DNA of 43,460 nt, from assembly GCA_030446555.1 (NCBI GenBank), contig JAUJNA010000005.1:1-43460 (forward strand), written 5' to 3'. This document shows positions 1 to 8,193 of this stretch, piece after piece. Source of the stretch: Chloroflexota bacterium (GTDB lineage Bacteria > Chloroflexota > Limnocylindria > Limnocylindrales > CSP1-4). A program made the translations under genes and the position numbers. The number at the start of each line of letters is the position of its first letter. The first letter of the stretch is position 1. The notes beneath the pieces were generated by a model. It was not told the DNA's origin and searched no databases. It worked only from the letters and a program-made list of their open reading frames with translations.

Positions 1-511
1 TGTGCTCGAAGTAGAGCACCGGGTCCTCGTCGCGGATGGAGCTGCGAAGGAGGCCGCGAGCGTCGGCCGGTGTCGAGGGGATGACCACCTTCAGGCCGGG
101 CACGTGGGCGAAGAAGGCTTCCACCGACTGGCTGTGATACAGCGCGCCGTGGACGCCGCCACCGTATGGAGCGCGGATGGTGATGGGGCAGGTGAAGGCA
201 CCGTTCGAGCGGTAGCGCATCCGCGCCGCCTCGCTCACGATCTGATTGAAGGCCGGCATGATGAAGTCGGCGAACTGGATCTCGGGCACCGGCCGAAGCC
301 CGTTCACGGCCGCGCCGATCGAGGCGCCCACGATCATCGACTCGGTGAGTGGCGTGTCCAGGACGCGGTCGCCGCCGAACTCGTCGTAGAGCCCGTCGGT
401 GGCCAGGAAGACACCGCCCTTCTTGCCCACGTCCTCGCCCAGCACCACCATCGACGGGTCGCGGCGCATCTCCTCGCGCAGCGTCTCGCGGATCGACTCG
501 ATGAGCGTCAT
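1..511 (-). CDS. 2-oxoacid dehydrogenase E1 component, beta subunit (C-terminus beyond left edge)
   Basis: Transketolase-like beta subunit of a branched-chain 2-oxoacid or pyruvate dehydrogenase; with E1alpha it forms the thiamine-diphosphate site that decarboxylates the 2-oxoacid and acylates E2. Read on the minus strand it begins MTLIESIRETLREEM and shows the family's GEDVGKKGG, DTPLTES, EIQFADF and RAPYGGG segments; the last visible residues are DPVLYFEH, the usual mid-protein motif, so about half the protein is present. I chose the ATG at 511, 9 bp after the E1alpha stop; an in-frame GTG at 520 is possible. It follows lpd and E1alpha in one operon, and an E2 acyltransferase would be expected next, outside the window. 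The substrate (branched-chain keto acids or pyruvate) cannot be told from this fragment. Confidence 0.93.
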   Translation of the reverse strand, partial: MTLIESIRETLREEMRRDPSMVVLGEDVGKKGGVFLATDGLYDEFGGDRVLDTPLTESMIVGASIGAAVNGLRPVPEIQFADFIMPAFNQIVSEAARMRYRSNGAFTCPITIRAPYGGGVHGALYHSQSVEAFFAHVPGLKVVIPSTPADARGLLRSSIRDEDPVLYFEH

Positions 512-522
512 GACGGCCACGG

Positions 523-1614
523 TCAGTGGCCCTCACCGTCCAGGAGCTGCCCGCCGTCACCCATGAACCGCGTCGTGCGCCACAGAGGGTCATCCATGCG
601 GGCGGGTGGCGCATCGGCGTAGACGTGCCGCTGCGCCGTGGCAGGGTCAGGGTCTGACTGTTCCTCCGCCCAGTCCGTCGCGTCCTCGACCACCCTGCGC
701 GCCTCGGCCGTGATGCGCTGCTCCTCATCGTCATCCAGGATCCCCGCCGCCCGCAGCTGGTCGCGGAAGCGCGGCAGCGGATCGCGATCCTTCTCCGCCT
801 CGAGCTCCTCGCTGGAGCGGTACTTGGTCTGCTGGTCATCGGAGGAATGAGCCGTCATGCGCGTGACCTTGGCTTCGATGAGCGTCGGGCCGACGCCGGA
901 TCGCGCCCTGTCGATGGCCTCCTTGCCGGCTCGGTAGCAGTCGAGCACATCGGCGCCGTCGCAGATGACGCCCGGCATCCCGTAACCCGCGCCGCGCACC
1001 GCGATGTCCTCCACGGCCGATTGGAGGCTCATGGGCACGCTGATGGCGTAGCCGTTGTTCTCGACCACGAAGACCACCGGCAGCTTGTGGATGCCCGCGA
1101 AGTTGAGCGCCTCGTGGAAGTCACCCTGGTTGCTGGAGCCCTCGCCCAGGTAGGTGATGGCGACCTGCTCGGTCCGGCGCAGCTTGGCGGCGTAGGCGAT
1201 GCCGGTCGCGTGCAGTACCTGGGTGGCGACCGGCGAGCTGACCGACAGGATGTTGCGCTCGGCGATGCCGTAGTGGCCGGGCATCTGCCGGCCGCCGGAG
1301 CTGGGATCCACACCGCGGGCGAACTGCGCGAGCATGATCTCGCGGGGGGACATGCCGAACGTGATGAGGCTGGCCACCGAGCGGTAGTAGGGGACCATCC
1401 AGTCGTGGCCCTTGCGCAGACCGTAGCCGATGCCGACCTGGGCGCCTTCGTGACCCTGGCCGCTGATGACGAAGGGGATCTTGCCGGCCCGGTTGAGGAT
1501 CCACATCCGCTCGTCGACCGCCCGAGTGACGGCCATGAGCGTGTACATCTCGAGGAGGTCGTCTGGGCCGAGGCCCAGGTCCGATCCGAGCGCCGGTTGT
1601 GTATCGGTGGCCAT
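523..1614 (-). CDS. 2-oxoacid dehydrogenase E1 component, alpha subunit (BCKDH-like)
   Basis: A protein of 363 aa, normal for a stand-alone E1alpha. The thiamine-diphosphate motif reads GEGSSNQGDFHEALNFAG and runs into VVFVVENNGYAIS; MPGHYG and the Ser-rich TAHSSDDQ phosphorylation-loop region are also in place. It resembles BCKDHA/BkdA1 and acetoin or branched-chain E1alpha more than the AceE-type single-chain E1. The ATG at 1614 shares one base with the lpd stop (TGATG), which implies translational coupling and settles the start. The E1beta gene follows 11 bp downstream. The set probably supplies acyl-CoA from Val/Leu/Ile breakdown, or acetyl-CoA; family knowledge does not separate these here. 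Confidence 0.95.
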   Translation of the reverse strand: MATDTQPALGSDLGLGPDDLLEMYTLMAVTRAVDERMWILNRAGKIPFVISGQGHEGAQVGIGYGLRKGHDWMVPYYRSVASLITFGMSPREIMLAQFARGVDPSSGGRQMPGHYGIAERNILSVSSPVATQVLHATGIAYAAKLRRTEQVAITYLGEGSSNQGDFHEALNFAGIHKLPVVFVVENNGYAISVPMSLQSAVEDIAVRGAGYGMPGVICDGADVLDCYRAGKEAIDRARSGVGPTLIEAKVTRMTAHSSDDQQTKYRSSEELEAEKDRDPLPRFRDQLRAAGILDDDEEQRITAEARRVVEDATDWAEEQSDPDPATAQRHVYADAPPARMDDPLWRTTRFMGDGGQLLDGEGH

Positions 1615-3044
1615 CAGAAGTTGATGCTGCGCCCGTCGACGGCCAGGGCTGCTTCGCCGAGACCCTCCGACAGGGTGGGATGCGGGTGGACGGCCGTACC
1701 CAGCTCCCAGGCGGTCGCCTCGAAGAGCATCGCCGCGCTGGCCTCGGCGATGAGGTCGGTGACGTGGGGGCCGATCATGTGCACGCCGACGATCTCGTCC
1801 GTCTCGCGGTGCGCGATGACCTTCGTGAACCCCTCCGTATCGCCCCCGATGAGCGCCTTGCCGACCGCCGCATAGGGCACCTTGCCGATCTTCGTGGGGA
1901 TCCCCTCGCGCTCGCACTCCTGCTCGCTGCGGCCGATGGACGCGATCTGGGGCCGGCTGTATGTCGCGCGGGGCATCTTGAGGTAGTCGACCCTTTCGGC
2001 CTCGGCGCCGGCGATGGCATGCACGGCGGCGATGCCCTCGTGTGCCGCCACGTGAGCCAGCCACAGCCCGCCGATGATGTCGCCGATGGCGTAGAGGTGC
2101 GGCTCGGCGGTGCGCATGCGGTGGTCCACCTGCACGATGCCCTTCTCGAGCTTGGCGCGCGTGTTCTCGAGGCCCACCCGGTCCGTGTTCGGGGCGCGGC
2201 CCGCGGCCACCAGCATCTGGTCGGCGCGGAGCTCCCGGGGCTGCTCGCCCTCTCGGCCGACCATGACACAGACCCCGCGCTCGTCGACGATCACGGAGGC
2301 GGGGTCGAACCGCGCGCTCGTCATGACCGTGATACCTCGCTTCGTGAATGATCGCTCCAGGGCGGTGGAGACCTCCCCATCCTCCAGCGGCACGATCGAC
2401 GGCAGGTACTCCAGGACGGTCACCTCGGCGCCCATGTCCCGGTAGTAGCTGGCGAACTCCACCCCCACGGCCCCGGCGCCGACAACGATGAGGCTCTTCG
2501 GCACGCTCTCGGCGCGCAGGACGTCGTCACTGGTGACGATGCGCTGGCCATCGGTCTGGAGCCCGGGCAGGCTCTTGACCCGGCTCCCCGTGGCGAGGAT
2601 GACATCGGTCCCCTCGAGCACGATGTCACCCGCCGGACTGCCGTCCTCCTCGAGCTTCGCCACCTTGACCTTCTTGCCCGACTGGAGGACGCCGCGCCCG
2701 CGCACGAACTCGACCTTGTTCTTCTTGACGAGGCTCATGAGCCCCTTGGTCAAGCGGTCGACCACCTGCTGGCGGCGTCGCGCGACGATCGCCCCGTCGA
2801 TGGAATGATCGCCGATGCGGACCCCGAAGTCACCGGCGTGCTTGACCTTGTCGTACAGGTCGGCCGACTCGAGCATCGCCTTGGTGGGGATGCAGCCCGA
2901 GTGCAGGCAGGTGCCTCCGATCTTCGCCTCGTCCACGAGCGCGACCCGAAGACCGAGCTGCCCGGCCCTGAACGCCGCGGAGTAGCCTCCGGTCCCGGCA
3001 CCCAGGACGACGAGATCGAAGCTGTTGGAGGAGCCGACGGCCAC
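1614..3044 (-). CDS. lpdA: dihydrolipoyl dehydrogenase (E3)
   Basis: A flavoprotein that reoxidises the lipoyl group of E2 and passes electrons to NAD+. In 476 aa it has the FAD-binding GAGTGG (about residues 15-20), the redox disulfide in GGTCLHSGCIPTK (Cys46 and Cys51), a second dinucleotide fold VVGAGAVGVEF, the YAIGDI FAD motif, and the C-terminal HPHPTLSE active-site His-Glu pair, so it should be active. The start is uncertain: I took GTG 3044, where homology begins; TTG 3089 and GTG 3062 are in frame upstream with no convincing ribosome-binding site. A TACCAT -10-like hexamer lies at 3080-3085 on this strand. First gene of the E3-E1alpha-E1beta operon, divergent from plsY. Confidence 0.95.
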   Translation of the reverse strand: MAVGSSNSFDLVVLGAGTGGYSAAFRAGQLGLRVALVDEAKIGGTCLHSGCIPTKAMLESADLYDKVKHAGDFGVRIGDHSIDGAIVARRRQQVVDRLTKGLMSLVKKNKVEFVRGRGVLQSGKKVKVAKLEEDGSPAGDIVLEGTDVILATGSRVKSLPGLQTDGQRIVTSDDVLRAESVPKSLIVVGAGAVGVEFASYYRDMGAEVTVLEYLPSIVPLEDGEVSTALERSFTKRGITVMTSARFDPASVIVDERGVCVMVGREGEQPRELRADQMLVAAGRAPNTDRVGLENTRAKLEKGIVQVDHRMRTAEPHLYAIGDIIGGLWLAHVAAHEGIAAVHAIAGAEAERVDYLKMPRATYSRPQIASIGRSEQECEREGIPTKIGKVPYAAVGKALIGGDTEGFTKVIAHRETDEIVGVHMIGPHVTDLIAEASAAMLFEATAWELGTAVHPHPTLSEGLGEAALAVDGRSINF

Positions 3045-3079
3045 GGTCAGCCAGCCGCCCACCGAGAGGTCACGGTCGG

Positions 3080-3139
3080 ATGGTACCAAGGCGCGTGCCG
3101 GCGCCTCCGAGCCGCCGGTCGACAGGCGCTGCCTATACT
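3080..3139. promoter_or_regulatory. divergent lpdA/plsY promoter region
   Basis: Two -10-like hexamers point outward: TACCAT on the minus strand (3085 to 3080) toward lpdA, and TATACT on the plus strand (3134-3139), 9 nt before the plsY ATG. Neither has a recognisable TTGACA-like -35 at 16-18 bp. The plsY spacing would put transcription start within a few bases of the ATG, i.e. a leaderless mRNA. Seen by eye only. Confidence 0.45.
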
Positions 3140-3148
3140 CGGCGCCGG

Positions 3149-3778
3149 ATGGATCCGCGGCTGATCCAGGGCGCCGTGCTCGTGCTGGCGGGTTATCTGT
3201 CCGGGTCCCTGCCCATGGGCGTCCTCGTCGCGCGGCTGACCGGGGGCCGCGATCCGCGCAGCGTGGGCAGCGGCCGGACAGGTGGCACGAACGCGCTGCG
3301 CGCCATGGGCAAGGCGCGCGGACTGCTGGTGGGGCTTCTCGACATCGCGAAGGGTGCCGTGCCCGTCCTGGCCGCGGATCTCGCCGGGGCGGACGACCTG
3401 GTCGGGGCGCTGGTCGGTGTCGCCACCGTGCTGGGCGCGGCTCGCTCGCTCTTCCTGCGCTTCCATGGCGGTCGCGGCGTGGCCACCGGCATCGGGGCCA
3501 TGCTGGTCATCCAGCCGATCGTCGTCCTGCTCAGCGCACCCATCTTCTTCGGCGTCATCTGGCTCAGCCGGTACGTCTCGCTGGGCTCGCTCGTGGGGTC
3601 TGCCGCCGCGGCCGTCCTGCTCGCCCTGATGGTCGTGCTGGGTGCCAATCCGCCGGTGGCCATGGTGTATGGGGTGGGCGCGGCGATCCTCATCTGGGTC
3701 GCCCACGCGGACAACATCGACCGCCTGATCCACGGCCGGGAGCGGAGGTTCGACTCCTTCGACCGGGATCCTGCGTAG
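3149..3778 (+). CDS. plsY: glycerol-3-phosphate acyltransferase PlsY
   Basis: An integral membrane enzyme that moves an acyl group from acyl-phosphate to sn-glycerol-3-phosphate, the first step of phospholipid synthesis in bacteria using PlsX/PlsY. The 209-aa protein shows the three conserved loops of the family: SGSLPMGVLVARL near the N-terminus, VGSGRTGGTNALR (usually GSGNIGATN), and LRFHGGRGVATGIG (usually FKGGKGVAT), with about five hydrophobic helices. Glu and Asn at some loop positions are replaced by Arg and Gly, but the Ser/Gly/Thr-Asn core is kept. The ATG at 3149 follows the TATACT hexamer by 9 nt; an in-frame upstream extension is Arg-rich and has no family match. No plsX is visible. 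A single-gene transcript is likely. Confidence 0.93.
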   Translation: MDPRLIQGAVLVLAGYLSGSLPMGVLVARLTGGRDPRSVGSGRTGGTNALRAMGKARGLLVGLLDIAKGAVPVLAADLAGADDLVGALVGVATVLGAARSLFLRFHGGRGVATGIGAMLVIQPIVVLLSAPIFFGVIWLSRYVSLGSLVGSAAAAVLLALMVVLGANPPVAMVYGVGAAILIWVAHADNIDRLIHGRERRFDSFDRDPA

Positions 3779-3782
3779 GCCG

Positions 3783-4028
3783 TCACCGCCCGCCTGCGTG
3801 CCGCCCCAGGACTCGCAGCATCACGAGGGCGGTGCCTCCGAGCAACACGATCACCAGGACGGGCGCGCCGGCCAGGACAGCGTCCGCGCCGGGCACGGCG
3901 GCACTCAGGAGGTTGGCGAGGAGCACCGCGGCCACGACCCCCGCCAGGACGGCCAGGACGTCACGATCGCGGACGGGGCTCGGTGGCTTGGGATCCGCGC
4001 CGGGCTCCACGGTCCCCACGTCGCTCAC
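3783..4028 (-). CDS. small two-helix membrane protein, unknown
   Basis: An 81-aa protein with a polar, Pro/Asp-rich N-terminus of about 22 residues followed by two hydrophobic helices (roughly residues 24-44 and 52-72) and a basic HAGGR end. I recognise no family. It is very likely translated: its GTG start at 4028 overlaps the nnrE stop by 4 bp (GTGA), the same coupling used between mutY and nnrE. It ends 4 bp from the convergent plsY stop. A small inner-membrane protein is all that can be said. Confidence 0.65.
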   Translation of the reverse strand: MSDVGTVEPGADPKPPSPVRDRDVLAVLAGVVAAVLLANLLSAAVPGADAVLAGAPVLVIVLLGGTALVMLRVLGRHAGGR

Positions 4029-4852
4029 TGTCGATCGGCCTCGACCGGGATGCCGATGGGGGCCACGAGGACCCGCCCCGCCAGAAGGCGCCCGCGGCGG
4101 GTCCGCAGACCCTCCTTGGGGCGGTGGAAGGTGACCGTCACGTCAGCCCGGATGACCGGGTCGGAGGGCGTACCGCTGGTCAGGTCGACCACCGTCGGCG
4201 TGTCGACCGATAGGATCGGCACGGCCGTCGCGCCGGCCGCCACCGTGAGCTGGACGCACGTCCGGATCGGCTCGCGCAAGGCACCGCTGACACCGGTGCC
4301 CAGCAGCGCGTCGACCACGATCGCCGCGCGCTCCACGCCCGACATCAGGATGCGCACGTCGCGCGCCGTCGGCGCATGCATGCGCTCCACGGGCAGCGAG
4401 GCCAGGCGGTCCCAGTTGCGCGCCGCATCGGTCGCTGAGGGACGGGTGCCCGGGCCCACGAGGGCGACCACGACCCGGTGACCCTCGGCCGCCAGGCGGC
4501 GAGCGGCGACGAGACCGTCGCCGCCATTGTTGCCCGGACCGCAGAGCACGAGGATGACCCCCTCTCCCCGGTCCGCGGTGCGCATCAGCGCCCGCGCTGC
4601 GACGGCCACGGCCGCGCCAGCCTGCTCCATGAGACGGTCGCCGCTGATCCCCAGCCGCTGGGCACGCGCGTCGGCGCCGCGCATCTGCTCCGCCGTCATC
4701 GGCCGTCGACGATCGTAGGCTGCCCAATGGGTGGCCAGGGCAGCGAGATCGAGCTCGGCATCGCGGAGCACGGGATCGTCCGCCGGCAGGATCTCGGCCA
4801 CCCCCATGCCCGCCAGGGCGGAGCCCGAGTCGGGCGAGCGGTCGAGGTTCAC
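4025..4852 (-). CDS. nnrE: NAD(P)H-hydrate epimerase (YjeF_N domain)
   Basis: Repairs damaged cofactor by interconverting R- and S-NAD(P)HX so the partner dehydratase can restore NAD(P)H. The YjeF N-domain starts at MTAEQMRGADARA, continues with GISGDRLMEQAG, and has the signature nucleotide loop CGPGNNGGDGLVAARRL; VVDALLGTG and LSVDTPTVVD follow. At 275 aa it carries only the epimerase domain; no NnrD (ADP-dependent dehydratase) domain is fused or visible. A non-conserved extension of about 60 residues precedes the domain. The GTG start at 4852 overlaps the mutY stop (GTGA) and fixes the 5' end. Middle gene of the mutY-nnrE-small membrane protein operon. Confidence 0.9.
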   Translation of the reverse strand: MNLDRSPDSGSALAGMGVAEILPADDPVLRDAELDLAALATHWAAYDRRRPMTAEQMRGADARAQRLGISGDRLMEQAGAAVAVAARALMRTADRGEGVILVLCGPGNNGGDGLVAARRLAAEGHRVVVALVGPGTRPSATDAARNWDRLASLPVERMHAPTARDVRILMSGVERAAIVVDALLGTGVSGALREPIRTCVQLTVAAGATAVPILSVDTPTVVDLTSGTPSDPVIRADVTVTFHRPKEGLRTRRGRLLAGRVLVAPIGIPVEADRQ

Positions 4853-5784
4853 GAGCGGCTCGATGGCAGGCGGACCCGACCGTCGGGGTGGCGTTCCACG
4901 AGCCCCTCGCGCTCGAGTGCCACGAGAGCCGCTGCCACCCGCTCGGTGGGGTGCTCGCCGATCGGCGCGTCCAGCGCCACCCACGCGCGGCGCCGCGCCT
5001 CCCGCAGCCGGCCGACGATGCGCCCGCGAAGCCAGCGGCCAGTCGCGCTGAAGGGCGGCCGCGGGTCCGCACGGGGCTGCGGCACGACGGGCGGGACCCG
5101 TCGAGCGCTGTTCGCCGCGAACAGGCAGTGGGGGCGGAGAGGACAGGCGGTGCATCTGGGACGCCGGGGGGTGCAGAGCATCGCGCCGACGTCCATGACG
5201 GCGTGGGTCCAGTCCGCCGCGCGGCCACGATCCACGAGGCGGTCCGCTGCTTCCTGGAGCACCGGGGGCGGCATCGCACCCGGTCCATCAAGGCGGTGAC
5301 CCGTCCCGCCCACCACCCGACCGACCACCCGGCGCACATTGGTATCGACCGCCGCCACCGGCTGGCCGAAGGCGATGGCCGCCACGGCGCGAGCGCTGTA
5401 CGGGCCGATCCCCGGCAACCCGATGAGATCCTCCAGCTGCGATGGCACCGCACCACCGTGGCGCTGCACGATGATCGTCGCTGCACGCTGCAGGTTCACG
5501 GCCCGCCGGTGGTAGCCAAGACCGGCCCAGGCACGGAGTGCCTCGCCCCCCGTGGAATCGGCAAGCGCCGCTGGTGTCGGGAAGCGCGCCATGAACGCGC
5601 TCCACGCGGGCCCCACGCGAGCTGCCTGCGTCTGCTGCAGCATCACCTCCGAGACGAGCACCGACCACGGGTCGGAGGCGGAGCGGAAGACCAGGTCCCG
5701 GCCCTGCCGATCGAACCAGCCCAGGAGGGCAGCCCGGAGCTCGCGACGCCCGCGCGCAGTGAGGTCGGTGGCTTGGCTGGGCAC
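4849..5784 (-). CDS. mutY: A/G-specific adenine glycosylase MutY
   Basis: A base-excision enzyme that removes adenine mispaired with 8-oxoguanine. Of 311 aa, the N-terminal part is the HhH-GPD fold: VSEVMLQQTQ with the catalytic Glu, the hairpin LPGIGPYSARAVAAIA, then AVDTNVRRV with the catalytic Asp. The [4Fe-4S] ligands follow as C-X6-C-X2-C-X5-C (CTPRRPRCTACPLRPHC). After the cluster the last 85 or so residues do not look like the NUDIX-type domain of E. coli MutY; ERVAAALVALEREGLVERHPDGRV looks like a small winged helix, similar to actinobacterial MutY tails. The GTG at 5784 is chosen because a TACGCT hexamer lies 7 nt before it; a longer frame would run into the divergent gene. Confidence 0.93.
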   Translation of the reverse strand: MPSQATDLTARGRRELRAALLGWFDRQGRDLVFRSASDPWSVLVSEVMLQQTQAARVGPAWSAFMARFPTPAALADSTGGEALRAWAGLGYHRRAVNLQRAATIIVQRHGGAVPSQLEDLIGLPGIGPYSARAVAAIAFGQPVAAVDTNVRRVVGRVVGGTGHRLDGPGAMPPPVLQEAADRLVDRGRAADWTHAVMDVGAMLCTPRRPRCTACPLRPHCLFAANSARRVPPVVPQPRADPRPPFSATGRWLRGRIVGRLREARRRAWVALDAPIGEHPTERVAAALVALEREGLVERHPDGRVRLPSSRS

Positions 5785-5791
5785 GGAGCCC

Positions 5792-5854
5792 AGCGTAGCC
5801 GTGCCGGTGAGCCGATGCGGGGGCCGGCGAGCGGTGGCAGCGCCGAAGTACGAT
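5792..5854. promoter_or_regulatory. divergent mutY / GT4 promoter pair
   Basis: In the 76-bp interval between divergent starts, TACGCT (5797 to 5792, minus) sits 7 nt before the mutY GTG, and TACGAT (5849-5854, plus) sits 6 nt before the GT4 ATG. Both fit the TANNNT -10 consensus at a distance that would give leaderless mRNAs; neither gene has a purine-rich ribosome-binding site there. No clear -35 element. Confidence 0.45.
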
Positions 5855-5860
5855 CCCACG

Positions 5861-6919
5861 ATGCGGCGACCGTTGCGCATCGCCCAGGTGGCACCCCCCT
5901 GGGAGCGCGTCCCCCCGCGCGGCTACGGCGGCACGGAACGGATCGTGGACGAGCTGAGCCGCGAGCTGTCGCGACGCGGCCACGATGTGGTGCTCTTCGC
6001 GAGCGGCGATTCGAAGGCGCCCGGGGAGCTCGTCGTGACGGTCCCCGTGTCCCTCCGGTCAGAGGAGCTGAGCGGGGACCAGAGCCCGTGGATGACCGTC
6101 ACGCAACTCGAGGTCCTGCGCCGTGAGCACGAGCTGGACCTGGTCCACGGCCATCTGGACTTCCACAACCTGATCCTTGCGCGCGCCGCCAAGATCCCGG
6201 TCGTGAGCACCTTCCACGGCCGCCTCGACATGCCCTACGCGCAGAGCGCACTGGTCGACCACCCACCCGGACTGGTGGCCATCAGCCGCAGCCAGGCAGC
6301 TCAGCATCCCACCGTCCGGTGGGCCGGCATCGTGCACAACGGTCTGACGCTCAGAACCATGCCGTTCGGGATGCGGAAGGATGATTCGCTCTGTTTCGTC
6401 GGCCGGGCGGCGCCCGAGAAGGGGATCCTGGATGCCATCGAGATCGCCCGTCTGACCGGTCGGCGGCTTCGCGTGGCCGCCAAGACGCCGTGGTTGCCGT
6501 GGGAGCGCGAGTACCACGCCGCCGTCTTCCGGCCCGCTCTCGAGCGCGCCGATGTCGAGCTCCTCGGCGAGCTCGGGCCGGAGGACCGTGACGCTCTCCT
6601 GGCCTCGAGCTTCGCCACGCTCATGCCCGGCTCATGGCCCGAGCCGTTCGGCCTCACGGCCATCGAATCGCTGGCCTGCGGGACGCCGGTCATCTGCCGG
6701 CCCGTGGGTGGCTTGCGAGAGATCGTCCGCGATGGATCCGATGGCTTCATCGCTGCCGACGTCCCCGGGATGGCGGCCGCCGTCGCGCGCGTGCCGGAGC
6801 TCGACCGGGCGGCCATACGGCGGTCGGTCCTCGAGCGCTTCTCGGTAGAACGGATGGCGGACGGGTACGAGGCGGTCTACGCACGCCTCTTGGGACCGGC
6901 CCAGGAGCGGACGGGCTAG
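5861..6919 (+). CDS. glycosyltransferase family 4
   Basis: A 352-aa GT-B fold retaining glycosyltransferase that would move a sugar from an activated donor to a lipid, protein or small acceptor in the cytoplasm. The N-domain begins RIAQVAPPWERVPPRGYGGTE, the donor-loop start typical of GT4; VVSTFHGRL and FVGRAAPEKG are conserved, and the EX7E motif is EPFGLTAIE followed by SLACGTPVI. The ATG at 5861 is preceded by TACGAT at 6-nt spacing. It stands alone, divergent from mutY and convergent with the ABC exporter, so context gives no acceptor. Related proteins are often annotated as group 1 transferases of unknown product. Confidence 0.88.
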   Translation: MRRPLRIAQVAPPWERVPPRGYGGTERIVDELSRELSRRGHDVVLFASGDSKAPGELVVTVPVSLRSEELSGDQSPWMTVTQLEVLRREHELDLVHGHLDFHNLILARAAKIPVVSTFHGRLDMPYAQSALVDHPPGLVAISRSQAAQHPTVRWAGIVHNGLTLRTMPFGMRKDDSLCFVGRAAPEKGILDAIEIARLTGRRLRVAAKTPWLPWEREYHAAVFRPALERADVELLGELGPEDRDALLASSFATLMPGSWPEPFGLTAIESLACGTPVICRPVGGLREIVRDGSDGFIAADVPGMAAAVARVPELDRAAIRRSVLERFSVERMADGYEAVYARLLGPAQERTG

Positions 6920-6940
6920 ACCGACCGGCCGATGGCGGAC

Positions 6941-6968
6941 GGCCGAGGCCGACCGGCCGAGGCCGACC
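6941..6968. repeat. 14-bp tandem duplication between convergent genes
   Basis: GGCCGAGGCCGACC occurs twice in a row in the 59-bp gap between the GT4 and ABC permease stops, and the flanks carry further CCGACCGGCC pieces. GC-rich stems are possible, but there is no T-run on either strand, so it is not a classical terminator. Confidence 0.4.
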
Positions 6969-6978
6969 GGCTGGTGCC

Positions 6979-8193
6979 TCAGCCGCGGACGCTGCGGCGC
7001 AGCTGTCGTCGCAGCAGCAGTGTGGTGACCAGGAAGAGGGCCACTCCCTCGACGGCGAGCACCGCGATCTGCCAGAGCTGGCCGATCTCGCCCCGCAGCA
7101 TCAGATCCTGGAGGAGCGTGATGCCGTGCGTCACCGGCAGGACGTACGCGAGGATCCGGACCACGTCACGGAAGTCCTGCACCGGCAGCACGATCCCGCT
7201 GAAGAAGACGGACGCGAGCAGGACGAGGAGGGCCAGCTGAACGGCCTGCCGCTCCGAGTCGGCGATGACGGAGATGAGCAGCCCGAGCCCGAGCGAGGCG
7301 AAGACGACGAGGGCCAGGATCCCCGCGAGAGCGAGGGGCGGCCCCAGCATCGGCGTGCCGAGGCCGTAGACGACGAGCAGGACGATGGCCACGGCGAGGA
7401 CGGTGCTGATGATCGCGAACCCGATGTACTTGCCCGTCAGGAGCTCCAGGGCGGTCGCCGGTGAGACGCGGAATAGCTCCATCGTGCCGGAGAGGCGTTC
7501 GCGCACGAGGGAAAGAGCGCTCATCGTCACGGCCATGTGCTGGAGGATGAGGGCCAGGATGGCGGGCGCGAAGAAGTGCACGATCGACGGGCTGACGGGA
7601 GACTGGTTCACCGTCACCGCCGTGGTCGGCGCGGCGATCACCTCCGGGGGGATCTCGGTCAGATCCTCCGTGTCCAGCCTCTTCAGCGCGTACGTCTCCC
7701 CCTCCTCGACCGCCCGGGTCAGGATCTCGCGGTTGACGGCCTGGGAGAGGTTGTAGGCGATCACCCGGGCGTAGGTATCGAGCGCAGGGTCTACCTCGTT
7801 GAAGGCGACGGTGATCTCGGCATGACGGCCCTCGCGGACCGCCCGAGTCGCGTCCGCGGGCGCGATGACGACGAGATCCAGCTGGCGCTCCGACAGCATC
7901 GTCAGCGCCTCGTCGGCGCGCTCCGACACGGCCGTGACCTTGAGCGCAGGACCAGCGAGGTCCTGGTAGAACTGCGTTTCCCTCGGCAGAGCAAGCTCGG
8001 GAGGGATGACCAGGACCGTCGAGAGTGGTGACCGTACGCCGGTGAAGCCCGCGCCGAAGAGCGCCATCAGCAGGAATGGACCCAGGATCAGGCTGGCGAA
8101 GGCGGCCGGTCGACGGGTGACCTGGAGGAGCTCCTTGTGCGCCTGTGACAGGACGCGGGTGAGGCTCTTGGCGACGACGAAGAGGAAATTCAC
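6979..8193 (-). CDS. ABC-2 type transporter permease (DrrB/NodJ-like)
   Basis: Membrane half of an ABC exporter, 404 aa. One helix near residues 28-48 is followed by a large extracytoplasmic domain (about 50-210) and five helices (about 215-400), the usual ABC-2 (YhgE/DrrB) layout. SLVRERLSGTMELFRVSP is the conserved cytoplasmic segment of the family, and VLPVTHGITLLQDLM is typical of the last loop. The GTG start at 8193 overlaps the ATPase stop by 4 bp (GTGA), so the two are made together. The substrate is unknown; family members export drugs, lipids or polysaccharides. The C-terminus is basic (RRQLRRSVRG), consistent with a cytoplasmic end. Confidence 0.92.
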   Translation of the reverse strand: MNFLFVVAKSLTRVLSQAHKELLQVTRRPAAFASLILGPFLLMALFGAGFTGVRSPLSTVLVIPPELALPRETQFYQDLAGPALKVTAVSERADEALTMLSERQLDLVVIAPADATRAVREGRHAEITVAFNEVDPALDTYARVIAYNLSQAVNREILTRAVEEGETYALKRLDTEDLTEIPPEVIAAPTTAVTVNQSPVSPSIVHFFAPAILALILQHMAVTMSALSLVRERLSGTMELFRVSPATALELLTGKYIGFAIISTVLAVAIVLLVVYGLGTPMLGPPLALAGILALVVFASLGLGLLISVIADSERQAVQLALLVLLASVFFSGIVLPVQDFRDVVRILAYVLPVTHGITLLQDLMLRGEIGQLWQIAVLAVEGVALFLVTTLLLRRQLRRSVRG

